Of a stretch of 64,000 nt of DNA, positions 48,349 to 58,668 are shown one piece after another. The DNA is taken from the NCBI GenBank assembly GCA_009772925.1, contig WOUQ01000004.1:166566-230565 (forward strand), given 5' to 3'. The notes beneath the pieces are model-generated. The model saw only the letters and a program-made list of their open reading frames with translations, had not been told where the DNA came from and searched no databases. Both the position numbers and the translations under genes were made by a program. Within the stretch, counting starts at the first letter, position 1, and every line of letters begins with the position of its first letter. The stretch is from a bacterium. Lineage in GTDB: Bacteria > Pseudomonadota > Gammaproteobacteria > Burkholderiales > Thiobacillaceae.

Positions 48349-49095
48349 ATGCGAATCCTGCTCAGCAACGATGACGGCTACTTCGCACCAGGACTCGCCG
48401 TCCTCGCCGCGACGCTGGGTCGCCGCGGCCACACCGTGACCGTCGTCGCGCCCGAGCGCGACCGCAGCGGCGCCAGCAATTCACTCACCCTGGATCGCCC
48501 GCTCATGGTTCGGCAGACACCATCCGGCTTCCATTACGTCAATGGCACGCCCACCGACTGCGTGCACCTCGCGGTGACCGGGCTGCTGCCCGAGTTGCCC
48601 GACATGGTCATTTCCGGCATCAATCACGGCGCCAACATGGGCGACGACACGGTTTATTCCGGTACCGTCGCGGCGGCCACCGAGGGATTCCTGCTCGGCA
48701 TTCCCTCCGTTGCGGTTTCCCTGGCGAACCTGCAGGGCGAGCATTTCCAGACCGCCGCCGACTTCGTGGCCGGCCTCGCCGATCGTTTCGCCGCCAATCC
48801 GGTGCCCGAGCACGTGTTATTGAATGTCAACGTGCCCGATCTGCCCGCGGATCGCATCCAGGGCGTCGAGGTGACACGCCTGGGCCGTCGCCACAAGGCG
48901 CAGGACACGGTGAAGACCGTCAATCCGCGCAATCAGACGATGTACTGGGTGGGTGCCGCCGGCGCCGCGCAGGATGCCGGTCCCGGCACCGATTTCCACG
49001 CCGTGGCGCATGGCCGCATTTCCCTGACGCCCTTGCAACTGGACCTGACGCGTTACGCACAGATGGGATTGATCGAGGATTGGCTCGGCCGATGA
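48349..49095 (+). CDS. surE: 5'/3'-nucleotidase SurE
   Basis: [23 protein letters not shown]...[14 protein letters not shown] 48349. Confidence 0.97.
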   Translation: MRILLSNDDGYFAPGLAVLAATLGRRGHTVTVVAPERDRSGASNSLTLDRPLMVRQTPSGFHYVNGTPTDCVHLAVTGLLPELPDMVISGINHGANMGDDTVYSGTVAAATEGFLLGIPSVAVSLANLQGEHFQTAADFVAGLADRFAANPVPEHVLLNVNVPDLPADRIQGVEVTRLGRRHKAQDTVKTVNPRNQTMYWVGAAGAAQDAGPGTDFHAVAHGRISLTPLQLDLTRYAQMGLIEDWLGR

Positions 49096-49748
49096 GCGTG
49101 CATGGCATCGGCATGACCTCGCAGCGCGCGCGTGCGCGCATGCTGGAAAACCTCAAGGCGCAAGGCATCGCCGACCCCCTGGTGCTGGTCGCCATGCAGG
49201 CGATTCCGCGCCACCCCTTCCTGGAGGAAAGCATCCAGCAAAGGGCGTACGACGAGACGCCGCTGCCCATCGGCCAGGGCCAGACCATTTCCAGTCCCTA
49301 CATCGTGGCACGCGGCTGCGAACTGGCCTGTCGCGGCCACATGCTGGAGCGCGTGCTGGAGATCGGCGGCGGCTGCGGCTATCAGGCCGCCGTGCTGTCC
49401 AGGCTGGCGCGCGAGGTGCTGAGCCTGGAGCGCATCGCCAAGCTGGTGGGCAAGGCGCGCCAGACCCTGCGGGAACTGCGCATCAACAACGTGCTGATCA
49501 AGAACGTCGACGGCAGCTTCGGCTACCCGGCGGCGGCGCCGTACGATGCCATCATCGTCGCGGCAGCCATGCCCTACATTCCCGAGGAACTGACGCGGCA
49601 GTTGAAGCCGGGCGGGCGCCTTGTGGCGCCCGTGGGGGCGGGGGACAGCCAGCGCCTGGTGATGATCGAGGCCGGCCCGGAGGGTGAATTGACGCGGCAG
49701 GAGCTGGAGGCGGTGAAATTCGTCCCCCTGCTCTCGGGAGTGACTTGA
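49080..49748 (+). CDS. pcm: Protein-L-isoaspartate O-methyltransferase
   Basis: 222 aa; [28 protein letters not shown]. Confidence 0.96.
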   Translation: MARPMSVHGIGMTSQRARARMLENLKAQGIADPLVLVAMQAIPRHPFLEESIQQRAYDETPLPIGQGQTISSPYIVARGCELACRGHMLERVLEIGGGCGYQAAVLSRLAREVLSLERIAKLVGKARQTLRELRINNVLIKNVDGSFGYPAAAPYDAIIVAAAMPYIPEELTRQLKPGGRLVAPVGAGDSQRLVMIEAGPEGELTRQELEAVKFVPLLSGVT

Positions 49749-50461
49749 GGCTGCTCCCGCTCGTCCTGGTCGCGCTGGTTCTGGCGGGCTGTTCGGCGAC
49801 CCAGAGCCCGGCGCCGGTGCGCGAGGCGGGTTCCCGCGCGACGCGATCCCAGGCCGAGGCGCCGCCCGGCCATTACCGGGTGCGTGCCGGAGACACGCTG
49901 TACAAGATCGCTTTCCAGCATGGCGTCGATGTCGCCGCCCTCGCGGCCTGGAACCGGATCGAAGATCCGCACCGTCTGCTCGCGGGCCAGCTGCTGCGCG
50001 TGACCCCACCACCCGTGGCTTCGGGTGGCCCGAACGCCGAGGCGAAGGCTGCCCCGGCCTCGGTTCGCAGGCCGGAGCCGGACGAGGCGCCGCCCGATCT
50101 GTGGACCTGGCCGGCGCGCGGCCCCTTGCTGGCGCGCTACGGCGAGGCCGGCGGCAAGGGCCTGGGCATCGCCGGCGAGCGCGGCCAGATCGTGCGGGCC
50201 GCCGCCTCGGGCCACGTCGCCTATGCCGGCTCCGGCTTGCGGGGCTATGGAAAACTCATCATCATCCGTCACGGCAAGACCCTGCTGTCGGCCTACGCCC
50301 ACAACGCCCGCATCCTCGTGGCGGAGGGGCAGCCGGTGGCGCGCGGTCAGGCCATCGCCGAAATGGGCGACAGCGACGCGGACCGGATCAAGCTCTATTT
50401 CGAGATACGCGAGTACGGCAAGCCCGTGGATCCGCTCGATTACCTGCCCAAACTGAGTTGA
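49745..50461 (+). CDS. nlpD: LysM/LytM-domain lipoprotein NlpD-like
   Basis: Lipobox LAGCS; LysM ([29 protein letters not shown]); LytM domain lacking metal ligands; between pcm and rpoS. Confidence 0.9.
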   Translation: MRLLPLVLVALVLAGCSATQSPAPVREAGSRATRSQAEAPPGHYRVRAGDTLYKIAFQHGVDVAALAAWNRIEDPHRLLAGQLLRVTPPPVASGGPNAEAKAAPASVRRPEPDEAPPDLWTWPARGPLLARYGEAGGKGLGIAGERGQIVRAAASGHVAYAGSGLRGYGKLIIIRHGKTLLSAYAHNARILVAEGQPVARGQAIAEMGDSDADRIKLYFEIREYGKPVDPLDYLPKLS

Positions 50462-50466
50462 GCGCC

Positions 50467-51408
50467 ATGATGCAGGAAGAGAATTATCCGGGTGCCTCCG
50501 AATCCGAACCCCACCTCGACGGCGAGGCGGAGGACATCTGCGAGGCCGCGAGCGTCGAGGCGGCCCCGGATTTCGAGGAGATTCCCGACGTCACCCAGCT
50601 CTACCTGAACGAGATCGGCAAGGAAGGCCTGCTATCCCCGGACGAGGAGCGGGATCTCGCCTTCCGCGTGCGCCGCGGCGATTTCGTCGCCCGCCAGAGC
50701 ATGATCGAGCACAACCTGCGCCTGGTGGTGAACATCGCCAAACACTACATCAATCGCGGCCTGTCCCTGCTGGATCTCATCGAGGAAGGCAATCTCGGCC
50801 TGATGCACGCCCTCGACAAGTTCGAGCCGGAACGCGGTTTCCGCTTCTCCACCTACGCCACCTGGTGGATCCGGCAGAACATCGAGCGGGCGATCATGAA
50901 CCAGTCGCGCACCATCCGCCTGCCGGTGCACATCATCAAGGAACTCAACATCTACCTGCGCGCCCAGCGCCACCTGGAGATGCATGGCGTGCCCGACGCC
51001 GGACCGGAAGACATCGCCCACCTCACCGGCCGTCCGGTCGAGGAGGTGCGCCGCGTGCTGGCCCTGAACGAACGCGTCGCTTCGCTCGACGCGCCGCTGG
51101 ATATCGACCCCACCCTGTCCATCGGCGAGGCCATCGCCGACGAGCATTCGGAACTGCCTGAAGATCTGTTGCAAACGGCGGAAGTCGAGCAATACGTGCG
51201 GGAGTGGCTGCTGGAGCTGCCGGACAAACACCGCTGGGTGATCGAGCGCCGTTTCGGCCTCAACAACCAGGACGTCGCCACCCTGGAAGACCTCGCCGAT
51301 CATCTCAACGTCACCCGCGAACGGGTCCGCCAGATCCAGCTCGAGGCCCTGCAGACCCTGCGCCGCATCCTGCGCCGCAAGGGCATGTCCAAGGACGGTC
51401 TGCTGTGA
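50467..51408 (+). CDS. rpoS: RNA polymerase sigma factor RpoS
   Basis: [21 protein letters not shown]...[55 protein letters not shown] 50467. Confidence 0.96.
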   Translation: MMQEENYPGASESEPHLDGEAEDICEAASVEAAPDFEEIPDVTQLYLNEIGKEGLLSPDEERDLAFRVRRGDFVARQSMIEHNLRLVVNIAKHYINRGLSLLDLIEEGNLGLMHALDKFEPERGFRFSTYATWWIRQNIERAIMNQSRTIRLPVHIIKELNIYLRAQRHLEMHGVPDAGPEDIAHLTGRPVEEVRRVLALNERVASLDAPLDIDPTLSIGEAIADEHSELPEDLLQTAEVEQYVREWLLELPDKHRWVIERRFGLNNQDVATLEDLADHLNVTRERVRQIQLEALQTLRRILRRKGMSKDGLL

Positions 51409-52085
51409 AGCCGGCCGCGGAGCGCTTGCCCTGGGCGGACATCGACACGGTGTTGCTGGACATGGACGGTACCCTGCTGGACCTGCATTACGACAATCAT
51501 TTCTGGCAGGTCTACGTGCCGGAGAAATTCGCCGAGCGCCACGGCCTGCCGCCGGAGGAAGCCCATGCCGAATGTTTTCGCCGCTATAACGCCAAGGCCG
51601 GCACCCTGGACTGGTATTGCGTGGATTACTGGAGCGAGCAACTGGAGCTGGACATCGTCCGCCTGAAGGAGGAACTGGCCCACCTCATCGCCGTGCATCC
51701 CGAGGTGACCGACTTCCTCGCCGCGCTGCGCGCCGCCGGCAAGCGCGTGGCGCTGGTCACCAACGCCCACCGCAAGAGCCTGCGCCTGAAGATGGAGCGC
51801 ACCGGCCTGGCGGTGCATTTCGACGCGCTGCATGTTTCCCATGAATACGGCCTCGCCAAGGAGGACCCGGGCTTCTGGGCGGCGCTGCGCGGCAACGAGC
51901 CATACGATCCGAAACGCAGCTTGCTGGTCGACGACAGCCTGCCGGTGCTGCGCGCGGCGCGGACCTTCGGCATCGCCCACCTGCGCGCGGTGTACCGGCC
52001 GGACACGCGCCTGCCGGAGAAGGACGTGGGGGAATTTCCCGCGATCCGGCGTTTCAGCGAAATCACTCCGGAGCTTCCGCAATGA
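51405..52085 (+). CDS. HAD-family nucleotidase (YrfG-like), GTG start
   Basis: [21 protein letters not shown]...[18 protein letters not shown]...LVDDSLPVL; overlaps rpoS stop. Confidence 0.88.
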   Translation: MKPAAERLPWADIDTVLLDMDGTLLDLHYDNHFWQVYVPEKFAERHGLPPEEAHAECFRRYNAKAGTLDWYCVDYWSEQLELDIVRLKEELAHLIAVHPEVTDFLAALRAAGKRVALVTNAHRKSLRLKMERTGLAVHFDALHVSHEYGLAKEDPGFWAALRGNEPYDPKRSLLVDDSLPVLRAARTFGIAHLRAVYRPDTRLPEKDVGEFPAIRRFSEITPELPQ

Positions 52086-52768
52086 CCATCAGCAAGAGCG
52101 ATTTCGAGACGGTCCGCCGCGTCTATCTGTTCTCCGGCCTGGCCGACGAGGAGTTCCTCGAGGTCATCGTGCACGCCACGCCCATCACCCTGGCACCGGG
52201 CCAATTGCTGTTCAACCAGGGCGATCCCGCCGTGGCCTTCTACTGGGTGGCGGAAGGTGTGGTCCGCCTGTTCCGCGCTTCGCCCCAGGGCGAGGAAAAG
52301 GTCATCGATCTGGTGGGGGTCAACCGCATGTTCGCCGAGGCCACGCTGTTCATGGGCGGCCGCTATCCGGTCAACGCCGCGGCCCAGGGCTCCTGCCGGC
52401 TGCTGGCCTTCGACAGCCGCGCCTTCAAGGAATGGCTGGGCCGCGACAGCGAACGCTGCTTCCGCATGATGGCCGGCATGAGCGCGCGCCTGCACAAGCT
52501 GGTCAACGAGATCGACCGCCTCACCCTGATGAAGGGCGCCGATCGCCTGCTGCAATACCTCCTGGATCATTCCGATCCCGATGAAACCGGCCGTCAGCGG
52601 GTGGAATGGGAAGCGCCCAAGCAGGTCATCGCTTCACGCATCGGCGTCAAGCCGGAGACCCTGTCGCGGCTGCTGCACAAGCTGACCGACCAGGGTTGCA
52701 TCGAGGTGCACGGCCAGGTGCTCTACATCCGCGACGCCGAGCGGCTGCGCCAGGCGGATATCGAATAG
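52082..52768 (+). CDS. Crp/Fnr family transcriptional regulator
   Basis: 228 aa; cNMP fold plus HTH APKQVIASRIGVKPETLSRLLHKL. Confidence 0.92.
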   Translation: MTISKSDFETVRRVYLFSGLADEEFLEVIVHATPITLAPGQLLFNQGDPAVAFYWVAEGVVRLFRASPQGEEKVIDLVGVNRMFAEATLFMGGRYPVNAAAQGSCRLLAFDSRAFKEWLGRDSERCFRMMAGMSARLHKLVNEIDRLTLMKGADRLLQYLLDHSDPDETGRQRVEWEAPKQVIASRIGVKPETLSRLLHKLTDQGCIEVHGQVLYIRDAERLRQADIE

Positions 52769-52778
52769 GCGTCGGCTG

Positions 52779-53147
52779 CTAGCCGACGATCAGCGCCGCC
52801 GCCACGCGGCGGCCCTCGGCGGCCAGAATGTTGTAGGTACGGCAGGCCGCCGCGGTGTCCATTACTTCCACGCCGATGCGGGCTTTCAGCAGGCCTGCGT
52901 ACAGGCCGGGTGGAGGAAAGCGCGGCCGGACGCCGCTGCCCAGCAGCACGATCTCCGGCGCGCGCAGGGCGATCGCATCGAAATGCACGAGCGCGAGTTC
53001 CTCGAAGGCGGCCGCCCAGCCGGTCACCACCTCGTCGGGCAGCACGATCACGCCGCGCTCGTGGCGCGCGCCGTTGACCAGCACGTGGCCCGGGCCGTGG
53101 CCGGTGATCTGGTTGAGGCCGTCGATGCGGGAAAGGTGCAGTTTCAT
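52779..53147 (-). CDS. Mth938-like (DUF498) protein
   Basis: 122 aa; GVIVLPDEVVTGWAAAFEELALVHF...EIVLLGSGVRPRFPPPGL...GIGVEVMDTAAACRTYNIL-type sequence. Confidence 0.85.
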   Translation of the reverse strand: MKLHLSRIDGLNQITGHGPGHVLVNGARHERGVIVLPDEVVTGWAAAFEELALVHFDAIALRAPEIVLLGSGVRPRFPPPGLYAGLLKARIGVEVMDTAAACRTYNILAAEGRRVAAALIVG

Positions 53148-53247
53148 GGTTGCAGAGGCGAGATATATTTCTAATCCGATCGCGCCGGATTGCCCGTGAA
53201 ATGGGCGCTCAGGTAAGATTACCCGCTTTTACGACGCCCCGTCAGCA

Positions 53248-54435
53248 ATGGAAGAATTTCCTAGAATCAAGCGGCTGCCGCCCTACGTCTTCAACATCAC
53301 CGGCGACCTGAAGATGGCCGCCCGGCGGCGGGGCGAGGACATCATCGACTTCGGCATGGGCAATCCGGACCAGCCCACGCCACCGCACATCGTCGAGAAG
53401 ATGATCGAGACCGCGCGGCGCGGCGACACCCACCGCTACTCGGTGTCGAAGGGCATCCCACGCCTGCGCAAGGCCATCTGCAACTGGTACAAGACCCGCT
53501 ACGACGTGGACTTCGACCCGGAGAAGGAAGCCATCGTCACCATCGGCTCGAAGGAGGGCATCGCCCACCTGGCGCTGGCGACCCTGGATCGCGGCGACAT
53601 CGTGCTGGTGCCCAATCCCAGCTACCCGATCCACATCTACGGCCCGGTCATCGCCGGCGCCGACATCCGCCACATCCCGATGACGCCGGGGGTGAACTTC
53701 TTCGAGGAAATGGAAACGGCCATCCGCAATCATTGGCCGAAGCCGAAGATGCTTATCCTCAACTTCCCGTCCAACCCCACCACCCAGTGCGTGGAACTCG
53801 AGTTCTTCGAGAAGGTGGTGGCCATGGCGAAGGAGTACGGCATCCTGGTGGTGCACGACATCGCCTACGCCGACATCGTCTTCGACGGCTATCAGGCCCC
53901 CTCCATCATGCAGGTGAAGGGTGCCAAGGACGTGGCGGTGGAGTTCTTCACCCTGTCCAAGAGCTACAACATGCCGGGCTGGCGGGTGGGCTTCATGGTC
54001 GGCAACCAGCGCCTGTGCGCGGCCCTGGCGCGCATCAAGAGCTACCACGACTACGGCACCTTCACGCCCATCCAGGTAGCGGCGATCACCGCCCTGGAAG
54101 GCCCGCAGGACTGCGTGAGGGATATCTGCGAGTTGTATCGCAAGCGGCGCAACTCGCTCATCAAGGGACTCAACGAGGTGGGCTGGAAGGTGGAGGCGCC
54201 CAAGGCCACCATGTTCGTCTGGACACCCATCCCCGAGCCCTACGCCGAGATGAAGTCCCTGGAATTCTCCAAGAAGCTGCTGCTCGACGCCAAGGTCGCG
54301 GTCGCGCCCGGCGTCGGCTTCGGCGACTACGGCGACGACCACGTGCGCTTTGCGCTCATCGAAAACGAACATCGCACCCGGCAAGCGATTCGCGGCCTGC
54401 GCGACATGTTCCGCAAGGATGGATTACTGAAATGA
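53248..54435 (+). CDS. alaC: Alanine-type class I/II aminotransferase
   Basis: 395 aa; [39 protein letters not shown]. Confidence 0.92.
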   Translation: MEEFPRIKRLPPYVFNITGDLKMAARRRGEDIIDFGMGNPDQPTPPHIVEKMIETARRGDTHRYSVSKGIPRLRKAICNWYKTRYDVDFDPEKEAIVTIGSKEGIAHLALATLDRGDIVLVPNPSYPIHIYGPVIAGADIRHIPMTPGVNFFEEMETAIRNHWPKPKMLILNFPSNPTTQCVELEFFEKVVAMAKEYGILVVHDIAYADIVFDGYQAPSIMQVKGAKDVAVEFFTLSKSYNMPGWRVGFMVGNQRLCAALARIKSYHDYGTFTPIQVAAITALEGPQDCVRDICELYRKRRNSLIKGLNEVGWKVEAPKATMFVWTPIPEPYAEMKSLEFSKKLLLDAKVAVAPGVGFGDYGDDHVRFALIENEHRTRQAIRGLRDMFRKDGLLK

Positions 54436-55745
54436 AACCAATCAACGTAGGCCTGCTGGGCATTGGCACCGTCGGCGGCGGCACCTGGACCGTTCTCACC
54501 CGCAACGCGGAGGAAATCACCCGCCGCGCCGGCCGGCCCATCCACATCACCGCCGTGGCCGACCGCAACCTGGACCTGGCCCGCTCGGTCACCGGCGGCA
54601 AGGCGCGCATCACCGACGATGCCTTCGCCCTGGTGAAGGATCCCGACATCGACATCATCGTCGAACTCATCGGCGGCTACACCGTGGCCAAGGAACTGGT
54701 CCTGGCCGCCATCGACCACGGCAAGCACGTGGTCACCGCCAACAAGGCCCTGCTCGCCGTGCACGGCAACGAGATTTTCGCCGCCGCCCAGAAGAAGGGT
54801 GTCATGGTCGCCTTCGAGGCCGCCGTCGCCGGCGGCATCCCCATCATCAAGGCCCTGCGCGAGGGCTTGTCCGCCAACCGCATCCAGTGGATCGCCGGCA
54901 TCATCAACGGCACCACCAACTTCATTCTTTCGGAGATGCGCGACAAGGGCCTGGCCTTCGCCGACGTGCTCAAGGAAGCCCAGCGCCTGGGCTATGCCGA
55001 GGCCGATCCCACCTTCGATATCGAAGGCGTCGATGCCGCCCACAAGGCGACGCTCATGTCCGCCATCGCCTTCGGCATCCCCATCCAGTTCGACAAGGCC
55101 CACATCGAGGGCATCTCCAAGCTGGAAGCCGCCGACATCCGGTACGCCGAGCAACTGGGCTATCGCATCAAGCTGCTCGGCATCACCAAGCGCGTGGAGC
55201 GCGGTGTGGAACTGCGCGTGCATCCTGCCCTGGTGCCGGCCAAGCGCCTCATCGCCAACGTCGAGGGCGCCATGAACGCCGTACTGGTCTGGGGCGACGC
55301 CGTCGGCGCCACCCTCTACTACGGCAAGGGTGCCGGTGCCGAGCCCACCGCCAGCTCGGTCATCGCCGACCTGGTGGACGTCACCCGCCTGCACACCGCC
55401 GACCCCCTGCACCGTGTGCCGCACCTGGCCTTCCAGCCGGACCAGCTCACCGACCTGCCCATCCTGCCCATGGAAGAGGTGGAGACGGCGTACTACCTGC
55501 GTCTGCGCGCCCTCGACAAGCCCGGCGTGCTGGCCGACATCACCCGCATCCTGGCCGACCTGGAAATCTCCATCGACGCCATGCTGCAGCGCGAGCCGGA
55601 AGAGGGCGAGGACCAGACCGACATCGTCCTGCTCACCCACGTGGCCAGGGAAAAGGCCGTCAATGCCGCCATCGCCAAGATCGAGGGCCTCTCCAGCATC
55701 GCCGGCAAGGTGACACGTATCCGCATGGAAGAGTTGAAGGGCTGA
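54432..55745 (+). CDS. hom: Homoserine dehydrogenase
   Basis: [22 protein letters not shown]...NGTTNFIL...[21 protein letters not shown]-terminal ACT domain. Confidence 0.97.
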   Translation: MKPINVGLLGIGTVGGGTWTVLTRNAEEITRRAGRPIHITAVADRNLDLARSVTGGKARITDDAFALVKDPDIDIIVELIGGYTVAKELVLAAIDHGKHVVTANKALLAVHGNEIFAAAQKKGVMVAFEAAVAGGIPIIKALREGLSANRIQWIAGIINGTTNFILSEMRDKGLAFADVLKEAQRLGYAEADPTFDIEGVDAAHKATLMSAIAFGIPIQFDKAHIEGISKLEAADIRYAEQLGYRIKLLGITKRVERGVELRVHPALVPAKRLIANVEGAMNAVLVWGDAVGATLYYGKGAGAEPTASSVIADLVDVTRLHTADPLHRVPHLAFQPDQLTDLPILPMEEVETAYYLRLRALDKPGVLADITRILADLEISIDAMLQREPEEGEDQTDIVLLTHVAREKAVNAAIAKIEGLSSIAGKVTRIRMEELKG

Positions 55746-55754
55746 AGGTTTTTC

Positions 55755-55780
55755 CCCTCTCCCGCCTGCGGGAGAGGGGA
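55755..55780. repeat. Short palindromic repeat between hom and thrC
   Basis: CCCCTCTCCCGCCTGCGGGAGAGGGG, perfect inverted repeat related to the 4669 element. Confidence 0.65.
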
Positions 55781-55801
55781 GTAAACGACACGGAATCCGC
55801 C

Positions 55802-57247
55802 ATGAAATACGTCAGCACCCGGGGCCGTTCCCCCGTCCTGAGCTTCTCGGAAATCCTGCTGGGTGGCCTGGCGCCGGACGGCGGCCTGTACCTGCCCGAG
55901 ACCTATCCGCATTTTGGCGCCGCCGATCTCGCGGCCATGCGCAACATGGATTACCGGGAACTGGCCTTCGCCATCCTGTCCCGGCTGGCCGACGACATCC
56001 CCGCCGCCGACCTCAAGGCCCTGGTGGACAAGACCTACACGGTCGAGGCCTACAGCCACGGCCGGCCGGATTCCGATTTCGGCCAGATCACGCCCCTGCG
56101 CAAGCTGGAGGACGGCCTTTTTATCCTCGAACTGTCCAACGGCCCCACCCTGGCCTTCAAGGACATGGCCATGCAGCTCCTGGGCAACCTGTTCGAGTAC
56201 GCCCTGGACAAGGTGGGTCAGGACATCAACATCCTCGGCGCCACCTCCGGCGACACCGGTTCCGCCGCCGAGTACGCCATGCGCGGCAAGCACAACGTGC
56301 GGGTGTTCATGCTCTCGCCGGCGCAAGGCATGACCCCCTTCCAGCAGGCCCAGATGTACAGCCTGCAGGACGCCAACATCTTCAACATCGCCGTGCGCGG
56401 GGTGTTCGATGATTGTCAGGACATTGTCAAGAATGTTTCCAATGACCTTGAATTCAAAGAGAAATATCGCATTGGCGCGGTGAATTCCATCAACTGGGGC
56501 CGCATCGCCGCCCAAGTGATCTACTACTTCAAGGCTTACTTTGCCGCGACCGCGAACGAGGGCCAGAAGGTCAGCTTCTGCGTGCCTTCCGGCAATTTCG
56601 GCAACGTTTGCGCCGGTCACATCGCCCGCATGATGGGCCTGCCCGTGGCCCAACTGGTGGTGGCCACCAACGAGAACGACGTGCTCGACGAGTTCTTCCG
56701 CAGCGGCGTCTACCGGCCCCGCACCGCCGCGCAGACCCTGCACACCTCCAGCCCGTCCATGGACATCTCCAAGGCTTCCAACTTCGAGCGTTTCATCGCC
56801 GACCTGGCCGGGCGCGATTACGCCAGGGTGGCGGAGCTGTGGAAGGCGGTCGATGCCGGCGGCAGTTTCGACCTCAACGCCGACGGCCTCTTCGCAAAGG
56901 TGGCGGATTTCGGCTTCACCTCGGGTAGTAGCAGCCACGCCGACCGGGTGGCCACCATCCGCATGGCCTGGTCGCGCTACCAGACCATGATCGACACCCA
57001 CACCGCCGACGGCCTCAAGGTGGGGTTGCAGCACAGGCAGCCGGGCATTCCCATGATCTGCCTGGAAACCGCGCTGCCCGCCAAATTCGAGGACACCATC
57101 CGCGAAGCCCTGAACCTGCGCCCCGAACGTCCCGCCGGCCTGGAGAACCTGGAAGCCCTGCCGCGCCGGGTGCAGACCATGGACCCGGACACGGCCGCCA
57201 TCCAGGCCTACATCGCCCGGCACGCCGACGATCCGCTGCCCCGATGA
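55802..57247 (+). CDS. thrC: Threonine synthase
   Basis: MKYVSTRGRSPVLSFSEILLGGLAPDGGLYLPETYP...TLAFKDMAMQLLGNL. Confidence 0.97.
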   Translation: MKYVSTRGRSPVLSFSEILLGGLAPDGGLYLPETYPHFGAADLAAMRNMDYRELAFAILSRLADDIPAADLKALVDKTYTVEAYSHGRPDSDFGQITPLRKLEDGLFILELSNGPTLAFKDMAMQLLGNLFEYALDKVGQDINILGATSGDTGSAAEYAMRGKHNVRVFMLSPAQGMTPFQQAQMYSLQDANIFNIAVRGVFDDCQDIVKNVSNDLEFKEKYRIGAVNSINWGRIAAQVIYYFKAYFAATANEGQKVSFCVPSGNFGNVCAGHIARMMGLPVAQLVVATNENDVLDEFFRSGVYRPRTAAQTLHTSSPSMDISKASNFERFIADLAGRDYARVAELWKAVDAGGSFDLNADGLFAKVADFGFTSGSSSHADRVATIRMAWSRYQTMIDTHTADGLKVGLQHRQPGIPMICLETALPAKFEDTIREALNLRPERPAGLENLEALPRRVQTMDPDTAAIQAYIARHADDPLPR

Positions 57248-57609
57248 GGGACTGGCGCCGGCTGCTCGCGGTCCTGCTCGGCCTGCTGCTGCTGGTCGGG
57301 CTGGGCCAGGCCTTCTGGAGCGGTTCGCGCGGCGAGGCGGAAATCCGTGTCGCCCAACTGCCGCCGGAGGCGCGCGAAACCTTGGCGCTGATCGAGCGCG
57401 GCGGTCCCTTCCCCTACGGCAAGGATGGCACGGTGTTCCGCAACCGCGAAGGCCTGCTGCCGGACCAGGAACGCGGCTATTACCGGGAGTACACCGTGCC
57501 GACGCCCGGCGCGCGCAACCGTGGCGCCCGCCGCATCGTCACCGGGCGGGGCGGCGAAGCCTGGTACACGGCGGATCACTACCAATCCTTCCGCCGCATA
57601 CGGGAGTGA
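57244..57609 (+). CDS. Barnase-like guanyl-specific ribonuclease with N-terminal signal/TM segment
   Basis: GGPFPYGKDGTVFRNREGLLPDQERGYYREYTVPTPGARNRGARRIVTGRGGEAWYTADHYQSFRRI. Confidence 0.92.
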   Translation: MRDWRRLLAVLLGLLLLVGLGQAFWSGSRGEAEIRVAQLPPEARETLALIERGGPFPYGKDGTVFRNREGLLPDQERGYYREYTVPTPGARNRGARRIVTGRGGEAWYTADHYQSFRRIRE

Positions 57610-57610
57610 C

Positions 57611-57994
57611 ATGCCCAAGCTGCAAGACATCCTTGCCGATCCTGCCCTGAACGGGGTCTATCGCCTCGCCGCGCAGGCGGAACTGGTGCCCGTGCTGGAT
57701 GGCGACGGCCTGCGGGGCAAGTCGGAACTGCTCGACGCCCTCGGGCGCGCCCTCGATTTCCCGGATTACTACGGCGGCAACTGGGATGCCCTGGAGGAGT
57801 GCCTGCTCGATCTGTCCTGGCGGCAAGGTCCGCTCCGGCTGCTGATTCGCCAGGCCGGGGCCCTGCCCGAAGGGACACGCGCCACGCTGTGCGACATCTT
57901 CGCCGACGCCGCGCGCCACTGGGCGCAGCGCGGCCGCGTCTGCAGCCTGTTCCTGAGTGGGCTGGAGGACGGCGATCTGCCCGAGGCGACCTGA
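57611..57994 (+). CDS. Barstar-family ribonuclease inhibitor
   Basis: LDGDGLRGKSELLDALGRALDFPDYYGGNWDALEECLLDL; adjacent to the ribonuclease. Confidence 0.93.
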   Translation: MPKLQDILADPALNGVYRLAAQAELVPVLDGDGLRGKSELLDALGRALDFPDYYGGNWDALEECLLDLSWRQGPLRLLIRQAGALPEGTRATLCDIFADAARHWAQRGRVCSLFLSGLEDGDLPEAT

Positions 57995-58004
57995 CCCCCG
58001 CGCT

Positions 58005-58658
58005 TCAGGCCTTGCCCTTCTGCAGGTGGGCCACCGCCCACACCGCCGCCTCCACGCGCGAGCGCAGGCTGAGTTTGCGCAGGATGTGCTTGACGTGCAC
58101 TTTTACCGTGCCCTCGGCGATGTCCAGTTCCTTGCCGATGACCTTGTTGCTCATGCCGGTGGCGATGCGCTCCAGGATGCGGATTTCCTGCTCGGTGAGG
58201 TCGGCCTCCTGCGGCGTTTCCGGGCGGTTCTGGTCGCGCAGGGCGGCGGCCATGACGTGGGTCAGCGCGTCGGAAATGATGACCTTGCCGGTGGCGGCGG
58301 CGCGCAGGCTCTCCACCATCTGTTCCGGTTCCATGTCCTTCAGCAGATAGCCGTCGGCGCCGATGCGCAGGGCGGACACCAGGTCCTCCGCCTGGTCGGA
58401 GACGGTGATCATCACCACGCGGGTGTCCGGCGAACTGGTTTTCACCGCCTTCAGCACCTCCAGGCCGCTCATGTCCTTCATGTTTAGATCGAGCAGCAGC
58501 AGATCCGGCTTGCACTTGCGCACCAGGGCGATGCCATCGACGCCGCAGGAGGCCTCGCCGACCAGATTGAAGCCGGGAATGGTGCCCAGCAACTGGATGA
58601 GTCCGCGACGGAAGAGGGGATGGTCATCGACGGTGACCACGCTGAGAGGGGGAGTCAA
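58005..58658 (-). CDS. narL: Nitrate/nitrite response regulator NarL (TTG start inferred)
   Basis: Receiver VVTVDDHPLFRRGLIQLL and LuxR-type HTH LTEQEIRILERIATGMSNKVIGKELDIAEGTVKVHVKHILRKL; next to narX. Confidence 0.92.
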   Translation of the reverse strand: MTPPLSVVTVDDHPLFRRGLIQLLGTIPGFNLVGEASCGVDGIALVRKCKPDLLLLDLNMKDMSGLEVLKAVKTSSPDTRVVMITVSDQAEDLVSALRIGADGYLLKDMEPEQMVESLRAAATGKVIISDALTHVMAAALRDQNRPETPQEADLTEQEIRILERIATGMSNKVIGKELDIAEGTVKVHVKHILRKLSLRSRVEAAVWAVAHLQKGKA

Positions 58659-58668
58659 GTCGTTTCCT

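Noticed and set aside
55493-57223. Long antisense ORFs opposite hom/thrC (also 53242-54384, 54327-55640, 58957-60675, 42647-45154)
   Set aside because: All lie opposite strongly supported genes and have repetitive G/V/H/D-rich translations expected from antisense frames of high-GC genes.
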